Positions 28,101 through 37,469 of a stretch of DNA of 64,000 nucleotides are shown one piece after another; position 1 is the stretch's first letter, and each line of letters begins with the position of its first letter. The DNA comes from Methanolobus vulcani. GTDB taxonomy: Archaea > Halobacteriota > Methanosarcinia > Methanosarcinales > Methanosarcinaceae. The position numbers and the translations under genes are program-made. The notes beneath the pieces are model-generated. The model was not told where the DNA came from, made no database searches, and saw only the letters and a list, made by a program, of their open reading frames with translations. The stretch lies in the NCBI RefSeq assembly GCF_006546655.1, contig NZ_VIAQ01000008.1, positions 62,001-126,000 of the forward strand. Direction: 5' to 3'.

Positions 28101-28110
28101 AGATGTCCAT

Positions 28111-28140
28111 GGCGCTTTAAGAAGTGTCTCTTATTTTATG
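28111..28140 (+). terminator. terminator of the decayed second unit
   Basis: GGCGCTT and AAGTGTC form a 7-bp stem containing two G-U pairs, with a TAAG loop, followed by TCTTATTTTAT. The stem bases and tail resemble the terminator at 27662-27693, showing that leader, gene and terminator were duplicated together. Confidence 0.5.
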
Positions 28141-28316
28141 TTCTATGTCTGCAGTGCCGCACGCAGGTTATATATTTATCACTAATATACTATTTTTTAA
28201 ATAGTCATCTAATTTTATATAGAAGTTAGGTTGAATATATTTATCACTTACATATATCTCGAAAATATTTCTGCGATTGTTATTTTATACCCAGCACAAA
28301 AACAGGAAATGAATAC
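28141..28316. promoter_or_regulatory. upstream region of subtilase 1 with a direct repeat
   Basis: The 14-base sequence ATATATTTATCACT occurs at 28170-28183 and again at 28235-28248. Both copies contain TATA-like cores (TATATTTA), so these may be alternative promoters or a regulator-binding repeat for the protease gene that starts at 28317. No good ribosome site precedes that ATG apart from CAGGAAATGAATAC. Confidence 0.4.
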
Positions 28317-31300
28317 ATGACGAATAGGAAAAAAATTGCATTCATCTTCATAATTTTATTGTTTTTTGCACCTCTTGCTTCGGCAAATAATGACAACACA
28401 ATTTTTTTGAAAGCGGGCAATATTGATACTGATAATCAAATAGATCAGAACGCATCTGAGCAGAATATGATACAAACGTCTTCTGTCTCAGAGACATTGG
28501 ATAGTTCCGAAAGATATTACATTGTGCAATTTAATGGGCATGTTACAGAACAGTGGAAAAACGAAATAAAATATGTAGGTGCTGAATTTTTTGATTATAT
28601 CCCAAATAATGCTTATTTGTTACGGATGGATGAGACTGAAAAATATCTAGTGGAATCTTTCGATTTTGTATATTGGATAGGTGATTATTTACCTGAATAT
28701 AAAATTGATCCTGCTATAGAAAATTATAGTAATATAATATCTTTGAGTTCAAGCGAAATAGTCGATAATAAAATAAATTTATCAGTCATTATTTTTGACT
28801 CTGAGAATATCACAAGGATTGCAGAGGAAATCAATTCAATAAATGGAACCATCATCAATAGCTATGATCCCCTTCTAAAAGTAGAAATCCCTGAATACAA
28901 AATATATGAAATAGCAACAATAAATGGAGTCTACTGGATTGAAAACTACTCAGACCCTGTTCTTTTCAACGATGTAGCTGCCGAAATAATGAATGTAGAA
29001 CCTGTACACAGCAATCTCAAACTTAACGGAAGTGGACAAATCGTTGCTGTATGTGATACTGGATTGGATACAGGTGTTAATGAATCAATACATGAAGATA
29101 TAAGGGGAAGAGTCGTAGATATTATTGATTACTCAGGTGATGGAGCTGAAGATTATGCAGGACACGGTACGCATGTTGTAGGATCAATTCTTGGAGATGG
29201 AACTCTCTCATCGGGTCAATATAAAGGGATAGCACCAGAAGCAAGTCTTGTGTTTCAAGCTGTGCAAAAGAACACAGACTCCACAGATAAAATGTCTGGA
29301 ATCCCCTCTTTGGAAGTACTGTTTCAGGATGCCTACAATCTCGGAGCAAATATACATAGTGATAGTTGGGGAGATCCAAGTAATATAGGTGGATATACGG
29401 AATGGTCACAGCAAGTAGATCAATTTATGTGGGATCACCCTGAAATGCTAATCATCTTTGCTGCTGGTAATGAGGGTGTTGATGTTGATAGAGATGGAGT
29501 GATAGATAAGAATTCAATAACTAGTCCGGCAACAGCAAAGAATTGTATTACTGTTGGTGCTTCAGAAAATGAAAGGGACATCATAACATATGTATGGGGT
29601 ACTTCTTATGGAAGTCCTATTAGTATGGATTATCAAACCGATAATAGCAGTGGTTTAGCTGCATTTAGTAGTAGAGGGCCCACTGATGACAATAGAATAA
29701 AACCTGACTTAGTTGCTCCGGGAACATTTGTAGCTTCTACACGCTCCAGTTTAGCTACCATGTTTGATTATGGAATTACAAATACTAACTATGCATATTT
29801 AAGTGGAACAAGTATGTCTACACCACTTGTTTCGGGTTCTGCAGCTCTTGTTAGAGAATATTATACTGAAGTTGAACAATTGAATAGTCCAAGTGCGGCT
29901 TTGATAAAAGCTACGTTGATTAACGGCGCATATGATATGACTCCTGGTCAATATGGAACCGAAAATAATAACGACGAGATATCTGGAAGACCGGACTATT
30001 CACAAGGTTGGGGACGTGTTGATGTCGAAAACTCAATACTTGTGGAATACCCTGAGGTAATCGCATATTTTGATAACGTCGCACTTTCTGATTCAAAATC
30101 ATGGATTCATGAATATGACTATATAGAAAGTGGTCTGTCTGCAAGAGCAACTCTTGTATGGACGGATTATCCTTCATCGTTGCCTTCATCAAAGGCACTT
30201 TACAATGACCTTGATCTGGTAATCTCAAGTTCATCAAATTTATATTATGGAAATGGTGGCCAAGATCACATAAATAATGTAGAAGGGGTTGAAATTGAGA
30301 CAACATCCGACGAGAACTATACAATAACTGTTGATGGGTATGATGTTCAGGAGGGGCCACAGCCCTTTGCACTTGTATTCTCTTTCACATGTGACAACAA
30401 TGAATTCCCTGCAAACGGTTCCTATGCTCCCAGTTCCATAACTGGAGTATCTACTGATGTTGTTCATCCAGGTGGGGTGGACGAAAATTTCATAGAAATG
30501 AAAATCGATGAAAACCCTGTTACTTCATTTACTTCTAATACTATAACCGATGGATATAGGATCGAATATGATACTTCTGATGCTTATCAGGCTGGAGGAC
30601 ATAATGTATCGATTACTGCTTCAACTGTGAGTGGTCAGCAATTCTCTTACGAGTGGGAGTTCAATGTTCTTCCTGAAATCACCAGTTTCGAGTTTAGTGA
30701 CCTTTCAGTTGCCGGAACAATTGATGGTGATGCCAAAACCATAACAGCCACAGTACCTTATGGAACCGATGTTACTGATCTTGTTCCTACTATAATTCAT
30801 ACCGGTTCCAGTATTTCCCCCGGTTCCGGTATTTCACAGGATTTCAGCAGTCCAGTAGTTTATACCGTTACAGCAGCAGATGGCACAAGTCAGGACTATA
30901 CGGTAACTGTTACTGTGGCACTCAATCCTGCAAAAGAAATCACCAGTTTCGAGTTTAGTGACCTTTCAGTTACCGGAACAATTGATGCTGATACCAAGAC
31001 CATAACAGCCACAGTACCTTACGGAACTGTTGTTAGCGATCTTGTTCCTAGTATCGTTCATACCGGCTCCAGTATTTCCCCAATTTCTGGAGTTTCACAG
31101 GATTTTACAGAATCTGTTGTTTATAATGTAACTGCAGCAGATGGCACAAGTCAGGAATATACTGTAACTGTTAATATGGCACTGAACCCTTCTAAATCAA
31201 TTACCAGTTTCGAGTTTAGTGACCTTTCAGTTATCGGAACAATTGATGCTGATATCAAGACCATAACAGCCACAGTACCTTATGGAACCGATGTTACAGA

Positions 31301-32939
31301 TCTTGTTCCTACTATCGTTCATACCGGTTCCAGCATTTCCCCAAGTTCTGGAGTTTCACAGGATTTTACAGAATCTGTCGTTTATAATGTAACTGCAGCA
31401 GATGGCACAAGTCAGGAATATACTGTAACTGTTAATATAGCACTGAACCCTTCTAAATCAATTACCAGTTTTGAGTTTACTGATCTTTCAGTTACCGGAA
31501 CAATTGATGCTGATATCAAGACCATAACAGTCACAGTACCTTATGGAACCGATGTTACCGACCTTGTTCCTACCATCGTTCATACTGGTTCCAGCATCTC
31601 TTCAGGTTCCGGAGTTTCCGATGATTTCAGTAGTCCAGTGGTTTATACCGTTACCGCAGCAGATGGCACAAGTCAGGACTATACAGTAACTGTTACTGTG
31701 GCACTGAATCCTGCTAAATCAATTACCAGTTTCGAGTTTACAGATCCTGTTGCTATTGGACATATAAACGAAACTGAAAAAACAGTGACAATGACAGTCC
31801 CTAATGGAACTGATGTTACTGCCCTTGTCCCTAGTATCATTCATGCCGGTTCCAGTATTTCCCCAGATTCCGGAGTTTCACAGGATTTCACAGAATCTGT
31901 TGTTTATAATGTAACTGCAGCAGATGGAACAAGTCAGGAATATACTGTAACTGTTACTATTGCTCCTGCCAATGCTAAGGAAATAACCAGTTTCAAGTTC
32001 ACAGATCCTACGGCTGAAGGCGTGATTAATGAAACAGCAAAGGCAATTACTCTAACAGTACCATATGGAACAAATGTTACAGCTTTGGTACCTATAATAG
32101 AATATACAGGACAAAGTTTGTTCCCCGAGGCAGGAATTTCGCAGAATTTTACAGAATCGGTTGTATATAACGTAACTGCGGTGGATGGAACAAGCCAGGA
32201 ATACGTAGTAACAGTTGAAGTTGCTAATCAAATCATTACAACAACCTCTACTTCCACTTCCAGTGGTGGTGGAGGCGGAGGTGGTGGTGGCGGTACCACT
32301 GGAGAAGAATTTGAGAACATCGCAGTAAAGGATGCAAGCTCCGTTTTCGTTGGAACAGGTAATGTTAATTTTGAGTTCTACAGAGATGGCAACGATATTC
32401 AGTATGTTAGCTATGATTCACTGAAGAATTCAGGAACTATCTCTGTGACAATAGAGGTACTGAATGATAAATCTACATTTGTTTCTTCTCTTCCTGCAGG
32501 AGAGATTTACAAGAACATAAACATCTGGGTTGGTAAGGTAGGATATGCAACAGAAAATAACATTGCTAATCCTGTGATTGGGTTCAAAGTACCAAGAAGC
32601 TGGATAGAGGAAAATAATATTGATGAGGGAAGCATTGTTCTTGAAAGATATGATGGTGGCTGGAGCAGACTCTCAACCACACAGACAGGTTCTGACGATG
32701 AATATCTGTACTTTGAGGCAAGTACACAGGGATTCTCATCTTTTGTTATCATGGGTGAATCCATGGTAATTGAGAGTAGTCTGAATTCAGTAGATTCTCA
32801 ATTCTCAACAGCCGATGAAGAACTGGAATCAAATATCACAGCAGAAGACTCTGAACCCGAAAATACTTTGAATGCACTTTCAGGCTTGATATCATGTCTG
32901 ATTCTAAGCCTTGTCTGCTTCCTATATAGGAAGCAGTAA
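28317..32939 (+). CDS. secreted subtilisin-like S8 protease with six DUF5018-type repeats and a PGF-pre-PGF domain
   Basis: Protein of 1540 residues. Order: signal peptide (IFIILLFFAPLASA), a propeptide-like region, the S8 catalytic domain with Asp247 (VCDTGLD), His283 (GHGTHV) and Ser499 (SGTSMSTP), a beta-rich P-domain-like region, six repeats of 87 residues (about 787-1308), a polyglycine linker, a PGF-pre-PGF-type domain (VKDASSVFVGTGNVNFEF onward) and a C-terminal helix ending YRKQ. The triad is complete, so it should be active on the cell surface. It is followed by a second subtilase of the same build, with which it shares the catalytic and C-terminal domains but not the repeats. Confidence 0.92.
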   Translation: MTNRKKIAFIFIILLFFAPLASANNDNTIFLKAGNIDTDNQIDQNASEQNMIQTSSVSETLDSSERYYIVQFNGHVTEQWKNEIKYVGAEFFDYIPNNAYLLRMDETEKYLVESFDFVYWIGDYLPEYKIDPAIENYSNIISLSSSEIVDNKINLSVIIFDSENITRIAEEINSINGTIINSYDPLLKVEIPEYKIYEIATINGVYWIENYSDPVLFNDVAAEIMNVEPVHSNLKLNGSGQIVAVCDTGLDTGVNESIHEDIRGRVVDIIDYSGDGAEDYAGHGTHVVGSILGDGTLSSGQYKGIAPEASLVFQAVQKNTDSTDKMSGIPSLEVLFQDAYNLGANIHSDSWGDPSNIGGYTEWSQQVDQFMWDHPEMLIIFAAGNEGVDVDRDGVIDKNSITSPATAKNCITVGASENERDIITYVWGTSYGSPISMDYQTDNSSGLAAFSSRGPTDDNRIKPDLVAPGTFVASTRSSLATMFDYGITNTNYAYLSGTSMSTPLVSGSAALVREYYTEVEQLNSPSAALIKATLINGAYDMTPGQYGTENNNDEISGRPDYSQGWGRVDVENSILVEYPEVIAYFDNVALSDSKSWIHEYDYIESGLSARATLVWTDYPSSLPSSKALYNDLDLVISSSSNLYYGNGGQDHINNVEGVEIETTSDENYTITVDGYDVQEGPQPFALVFSFTCDNNEFPANGSYAPSSITGVSTDVVHPGGVDENFIEMKIDENPVTSFTSNTITDGYRIEYDTSDAYQAGGHNVSITASTVSGQQFSYEWEFNVLPEITSFEFSDLSVAGTIDGDAKTITATVPYGTDVTDLVPTIIHTGSSISPGSGISQDFSSPVVYTVTAADGTSQDYTVTVTVALNPAKEITSFEFSDLSVTGTIDADTKTITATVPYGTVVSDLVPSIVHTGSSISPISGVSQDFTESVVYNVTAADGTSQEYTVTVNMALNPSKSITSFEFSDLSVIGTIDADIKTITATVPYGTDVTDLVPTIVHTGSSISPSSGVSQDFTESVVYNVTAADGTSQEYTVTVNIALNPSKSITSFEFTDLSVTGTIDADIKTITVTVPYGTDVTDLVPTIVHTGSSISSGSGVSDDFSSPVVYTVTAADGTSQDYTVTVTVALNPAKSITSFEFTDPVAIGHINETEKTVTMTVPNGTDVTALVPSIIHAGSSISPDSGVSQDFTESVVYNVTAADGTSQEYTVTVTIAPANAKEITSFKFTDPTAEGVINETAKAITLTVPYGTNVTALVPIIEYTGQSLFPEAGISQNFTESVVYNVTAVDGTSQEYVVTVEVANQIITTTSTSTSSGGGGGGGGGGTTGEEFENIAVKDASSVFVGTGNVNFEFYRDGNDIQYVSYDSLKNSGTISVTIEVLNDKSTFVSSLPAGEIYKNINIWVGKVGYATENNIANPVIGFKVPRSWIEENNIDEGSIVLERYDGGWSRLSTTQTGSDDEYLYFEASTQGFSSFVIMGESMVIESSLNSVDSQFSTADEELESNITAEDSEPENTLNALSGLISCLILSLVCFLYRKQ
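30675..32240 (+). repeat. six 261-bp coding repeats in subtilase 1
   Basis: Units of 261 bases (87 codons) start near 30675, 30936, 31197, 31458, 31719 and 31980, each encoding ITSFEF(S/T)D at its start and VYNVTAADGTSQEYTVTV near its end. The first four are close to identical at DNA level and the last two are more diverged, which suggests expansion from the N-terminal side of the array. Confidence 0.9.
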
Positions 32940-33057
32940 TCTTATTTTTTCTAAATACTCATCTATTTTCTCAATATGCATATCTATTTTATAGTGCAAT
33001 ACATATATATGTCTCTATAATAATAACGTCCTATTCTGATTATAGCTGAGGATGTTT

Positions 33058-36000
33058 ATGTGCGCTAAAAACAAGATTCTGATCTGCCTGGCCATGATTA
33101 TCATGTCAACACCATTTTCAGTATCAGCAGGCATAAATAACACTGATCTGGCAAATGACGATATGCTTCTTCTAAAAGCAGGACACGTAAACACAACAGA
33201 TTCCGGTGAAAGTCAAAATGAGATTCAGTCTATGTCATCTCTTCTTTTAGATAGATCATCAAACTACTATATTGTACAGTTTTCAGGCCTTGTAAAAGAG
33301 GAATGGAAATATAATGTCAGCTCAAAAGGTGCAGAGCTATATGATTATGTTCCAAATAATGCTTTTATTGTAAAAATGAATTCAAGTATCAAAAACCAGG
33401 TTCAATTACTGGATTTTGTCAAATGGGTGGGTGAATATAAGTCATCATATAAATATGATCCCGAAATAACTACTGGCAACACAGACACAGAATTTTTGTT
33501 TATTGAAAAGGAAGAAACTCAGAGATATTATGTTTCCCTCTTTTCTGAAGATGAATACACACTAACAGTTGAATCACTTGAAGCTTTTGGAATTGAGGTC
33601 CTCGGAGGTTACAGAAAAACTATCAGTGTACAGGCATCAAAAGATCAGATTGATGATATAGCCACAATTACAGGAATCAGTTGGATAGAAGAATATATCC
33701 AGCCAACAATACACAATAATGTTGCTGCTGAAATAATCACTACTGATGTTGTTCATGATGCATATGGCTTAAAGGGTACCAATCAGACTGTCGCTGTTGC
33801 AGACACAGGAATTGATATTGGCGTTAACAATGAGTCCATGCATGCTGACCTTCGTGGAAGAATAGTTGCAATATTTGATATTGCAGGGGATAATGAAAAA
33901 GCGGATCTTTATTCAGGGCATGGAACTCATGTATCAGGTTCGGTTCTTGGAAATGGAAGCAAGTCAGGTGGGCTATATGCAGGAATGGCACCAGAAGCCG
34001 AGTTGGTATTTCAGGCTCTCGGCTATTATAATACAATAACTGGTTCTGAGGGATTGAAGTTACCCTATGGTGGTTTGGAAGAATTATTCCAGCAAGCCTA
34101 TGATGAAGGAGCAAGAATACACACTAATAGTTGGGGTTCTGATGAATATGGAACTTATACAGAACACTCTAAACAGGTAGATCAGTTCATGTGGGATCAT
34201 CAGGATATGCTGATTCTTTTCTCAGCCGGAAATGAAGGAGTTGATTCCGATAGAGATGGTGTAATAGATGAGGATTCCCTTTGCTCACCGGCAACTGCAA
34301 AGAATTGCCTCACTGTTGGCGCATCCGAGAATAATAGAGGATCCAAATTCTCAATAGGAGATTATACAACTTGGGGACATGCATGGAATGCTTCTTTTCC
34401 TGTATATCCAATATCTAATGATTACATGGCAGATGACAGCAACGGAATTGCTGCTTTCAGCAGTCGTGGACCAACAAATGATGAAAGGATTAAACCAGAT
34501 GTTGTTGCCCCCGGTACTTTTATCGCATCTACAATATCAAGTGTTGCAAGTGGAACTGGTTGGGGTGTTGTCAGTGATAACAGTTACTACTTGTATATGG
34601 GTGGAACCAGTATGTCTACACCAATTACAGCAGGAGCTGCTGCACTTGTAAGAGAATATTATACGGAAGTTGAAAATCTCACCAGTCCAAGCGCTGCGTT
34701 ACTAAAAGCCACTATAATAAACGGTGCATACAATATAACCCCTGGACAATACGGAACTGGAGACTATCAGGAGATTGATGGGAGGTATGATTATTCTCAG
34801 GGATGGGGACGTGTTGATATTACAAACTCCATATATCCAGATTCTCCAGTTGTAATGAGATATTATGATTATGTTTCTCTTAATTCCAGTGAATCCTGGA
34901 ATGTAAGTTACGATATACTTTGTACATCAGAAACTGTGCGAATAACGCTTGTATGGACAGATTATCCATATGCTGAAACTTCTGATGATAATAATCTTAC
35001 ACTTGTGAATAATCTTGATCTTATTGTGGAAGCACCAGATGGCACATATTATGGAAACGGTGCTCCTGACATAAAAAATAATGTGGAAGGCGTTGAACTA
35101 CTAGAACCAGTTGCAGGTACTTATACAATAATAGTAAATGGAACAAATATTCCAAAGGGTCCGCAGAATTTCTCACTTGTACTCTCTTACGGGGAAGTCG
35201 GTGACATCTACATGTACCCTGAGCACAATTCCTATACGACCAATGCAAGCACTGAAGTCTATATGAATCTCACACATGCCGATGGAATTAACCAAAGTTC
35301 CATTGAAATGCAAATAGACGGTTTATCGGTATTATTTTCTAACGAAACAATATCAAGTGGATATAAGATTCAAAATATTACGGCTCAGTCATATTCTGAA
35401 GGATTCCACAATGTGTCTGTAAGTGCACTTACAAATCAGAACGAGGAACTGAACTACGGATGGAGGTTCTATGTCAGTGTTGAGGACAATATACTGACTG
35501 TTCAGAGTCCTCTGGAAAATTCTGTTATACAGGAAAACACAGTCATGATAAATGCCAGCGACAATAAGTGGTGTGATTTCTGGTACAACATAAACAATGG
35601 AGTAAACTCCACGTCGGAGTACGGCTATTCCTTCAATACAAGCACAGAACTTGAAGAAGGGACTTATAATATCACGCTGTTTGCCAGAGACATAACAAAC
35701 TATACTAATTCCACAACAGTCAACTTTACTGTGTTTACAGAACCAGCAGATATTGATTCCCCTACATCAGGCACAATCTATTATCTGCCTGATAGCAGCA
35801 GTTTTACATTGAACGGTACAGTGGGAGTTGCAACCAATGTTTCTGTTTATGTGAACGGAGCTCTGACCAATTATTCTGAACCGGTTTCAAACGGAGTGTT
35901 CAATGTAAGTAATGTTCCACTTTCAAACGGGACAAATACCATAAATGTCAGTGCTATGTACAATAATTCTCTGACAAATTACTTCACTGCAAATACTACA

Positions 36001-37431
36001 ATCTACCTTAACCTTGGGCAGACTGTGGATACGAGTTCAGGTGATATAATCAATGTTCCTGTCCCGGGTATAAGTGATAACGTTAGCAACCCAATGTTCA
36101 ATTTCAATATAAGTGGTACATCCTCTAATCCTGGCAATATTTCTGCTTCCGTAGTAAGAGGAACAGAACCAGGAAATGACTCATTCCTTGCAGCAAGTCC
36201 TATCGATATCAGAGTAATCAACAATTCAGATGAAAACTATTCATACCAGTTTGGCAGGAATGTCTCCCTAACACTTGGATACGATCCTTACCCTGTGAAT
36301 AACACAGACAAACTTACAGTTGCATGGTATGATCCTGATGATGGAACATGGATTCCTTACAGGAGTATCATTAATAGTACAGCCCATACAGTTACTGCAA
36401 ATATAACTCACCTGAGCATTTATGCTCCTCTGGAAGATAATACAGAACCTGTGATCAGCAGTGTGACAAACTCCAGTACATCCTCAACTGTCACGCTTGC
36501 ATGGAACTCTTCAGAAGATACTAACTATGTGGAAGTATGGAGGACTGGTTCACTTCTTGGAAACTATTCAGGTTATGGAATAACAGATACAGGCTTAAGT
36601 GCCAGCACTCTTTATAATTACAGTCTCCGTGCGGTTGACTATGTAGGAAATATGGGTGAATGGTGCAATACATCAGTGAGAACTAGCGCCGCAACAAGTA
36701 CACCATCTTCAAGTAGCTCTTCCGGTGGTGGAGGGGGAGGCGGTGGTGGTTCCACCGGTGAGGATGTGGATAACATTGCATTCAAGGACGTGCTTTCGGT
36801 ATATGCAGGAAAGGATGATCTTGTGGACTTTGATTTCACCAATGAGCAGAATGAGGTAGATTATGTCCGCTATACTTCACTTAAGAATGCAGGCAAGATC
36901 AGTGTGACAATAGAGATGCTGAAAAACACATCTGCACTTGTTGACGAATCTGCTTCTGGTTTCGTATATAAGAACATGAATATATGGGTCGGAAAGACCG
37001 GTTATGCCACAGAGAGCAATATTAAAGACCCTGTAATTGGTTTCATGGTTAGTAAAGAATGGGTGGATGACAATGATATCAACATTGATACTATAGGCCT
37101 TAATCGTTATAGTGAAGATGTCTGGACGAAGCTTGATACTGAACAGACCGGTTCAGATGAGGACTATTACTACTTCGAGGCAAGTACTCCGGGTTTCTCT
37201 CCGTTTGCTGTGACTGCAGATATTCCAATTACTCTGGATAAAGAGAATGAGGAGAAAAGTGCTACAGAATCTGTTACTGCATCTGAACAGCTAATTAATG
37301 AAGAGGGTAATGAGAGCGCAGCAGAGGAAAATAATGGTGAAACAGACAAAAACACGCCTGCATTATCAGGTCTTATAACACTGGCAACACTTGTAGTTGC
37401 ATCTGCGTTCATCAGGAAACAGCAAAATTAA
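33058..37431 (+). CDS. secreted subtilisin-like S8 protease with PGF-pre-PGF domain (second of tandem pair)
   Basis: Protein of about 1457 residues. It has a signal peptide (CLAMIIMSTPFSVSAG), a propeptide-like region, and an S8 domain with Asp251, His290 and Ser520 (numbering from the upstream ATG at 33052). Beta-sandwich and adhesion-like modules follow, then a polyglycine linker, the PGF-pre-PGF-type domain (FKDVLSVYAGKDDLVDFDF) and a C-terminal helix after TPALSGLI. GAGG overlaps the ATG at 33052 and is well spaced for the ATG at 33058, which I choose. It is a divergent paralogue of subtilase 1, without the 87-residue repeats. Its stop lies 38 bases before the kae1 start. Confidence 0.91.
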   Translation: MCAKNKILICLAMIIMSTPFSVSAGINNTDLANDDMLLLKAGHVNTTDSGESQNEIQSMSSLLLDRSSNYYIVQFSGLVKEEWKYNVSSKGAELYDYVPNNAFIVKMNSSIKNQVQLLDFVKWVGEYKSSYKYDPEITTGNTDTEFLFIEKEETQRYYVSLFSEDEYTLTVESLEAFGIEVLGGYRKTISVQASKDQIDDIATITGISWIEEYIQPTIHNNVAAEIITTDVVHDAYGLKGTNQTVAVADTGIDIGVNNESMHADLRGRIVAIFDIAGDNEKADLYSGHGTHVSGSVLGNGSKSGGLYAGMAPEAELVFQALGYYNTITGSEGLKLPYGGLEELFQQAYDEGARIHTNSWGSDEYGTYTEHSKQVDQFMWDHQDMLILFSAGNEGVDSDRDGVIDEDSLCSPATAKNCLTVGASENNRGSKFSIGDYTTWGHAWNASFPVYPISNDYMADDSNGIAAFSSRGPTNDERIKPDVVAPGTFIASTISSVASGTGWGVVSDNSYYLYMGGTSMSTPITAGAAALVREYYTEVENLTSPSAALLKATIINGAYNITPGQYGTGDYQEIDGRYDYSQGWGRVDITNSIYPDSPVVMRYYDYVSLNSSESWNVSYDILCTSETVRITLVWTDYPYAETSDDNNLTLVNNLDLIVEAPDGTYYGNGAPDIKNNVEGVELLEPVAGTYTIIVNGTNIPKGPQNFSLVLSYGEVGDIYMYPEHNSYTTNASTEVYMNLTHADGINQSSIEMQIDGLSVLFSNETISSGYKIQNITAQSYSEGFHNVSVSALTNQNEELNYGWRFYVSVEDNILTVQSPLENSVIQENTVMINASDNKWCDFWYNINNGVNSTSEYGYSFNTSTELEEGTYNITLFARDITNYTNSTTVNFTVFTEPADIDSPTSGTIYYLPDSSSFTLNGTVGVATNVSVYVNGALTNYSEPVSNGVFNVSNVPLSNGTNTINVSAMYNNSLTNYFTANTTIYLNLGQTVDTSSGDIINVPVPGISDNVSNPMFNFNISGTSSNPGNISASVVRGTEPGNDSFLAASPIDIRVINNSDENYSYQFGRNVSLTLGYDPYPVNNTDKLTVAWYDPDDGTWIPYRSIINSTAHTVTANITHLSIYAPLEDNTEPVISSVTNSSTSSTVTLAWNSSEDTNYVEVWRTGSLLGNYSGYGITDTGLSASTLYNYSLRAVDYVGNMGEWCNTSVRTSAATSTPSSSSSSGGGGGGGGGSTGEDVDNIAFKDVLSVYAGKDDLVDFDFTNEQNEVDYVRYTSLKNAGKISVTIEMLKNTSALVDESASGFVYKNMNIWVGKTGYATESNIKDPVIGFMVSKEWVDDNDINIDTIGLNRYSEDVWTKLDTEQTGSDEDYYYFEASTPGFSPFAVTADIPITLDKENEEKSATESVTASEQLINEEGNESAAEENNGETDKNTPALSGLITLATLVVASAFIRKQQN

Positions 37432-37469
37432 TATTCACCTCCGTCCCATTTAGCGCCGGAGATATCAAG

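Noticed and set aside
17587-37469. Integrated virus or transposon as the source of the surface-protein island
   Set aside because: I see no integrase, transposase, terminal inverted repeats, target duplications or tRNA at the borders; an insertion by recombination cannot be dated from this sequence alone.
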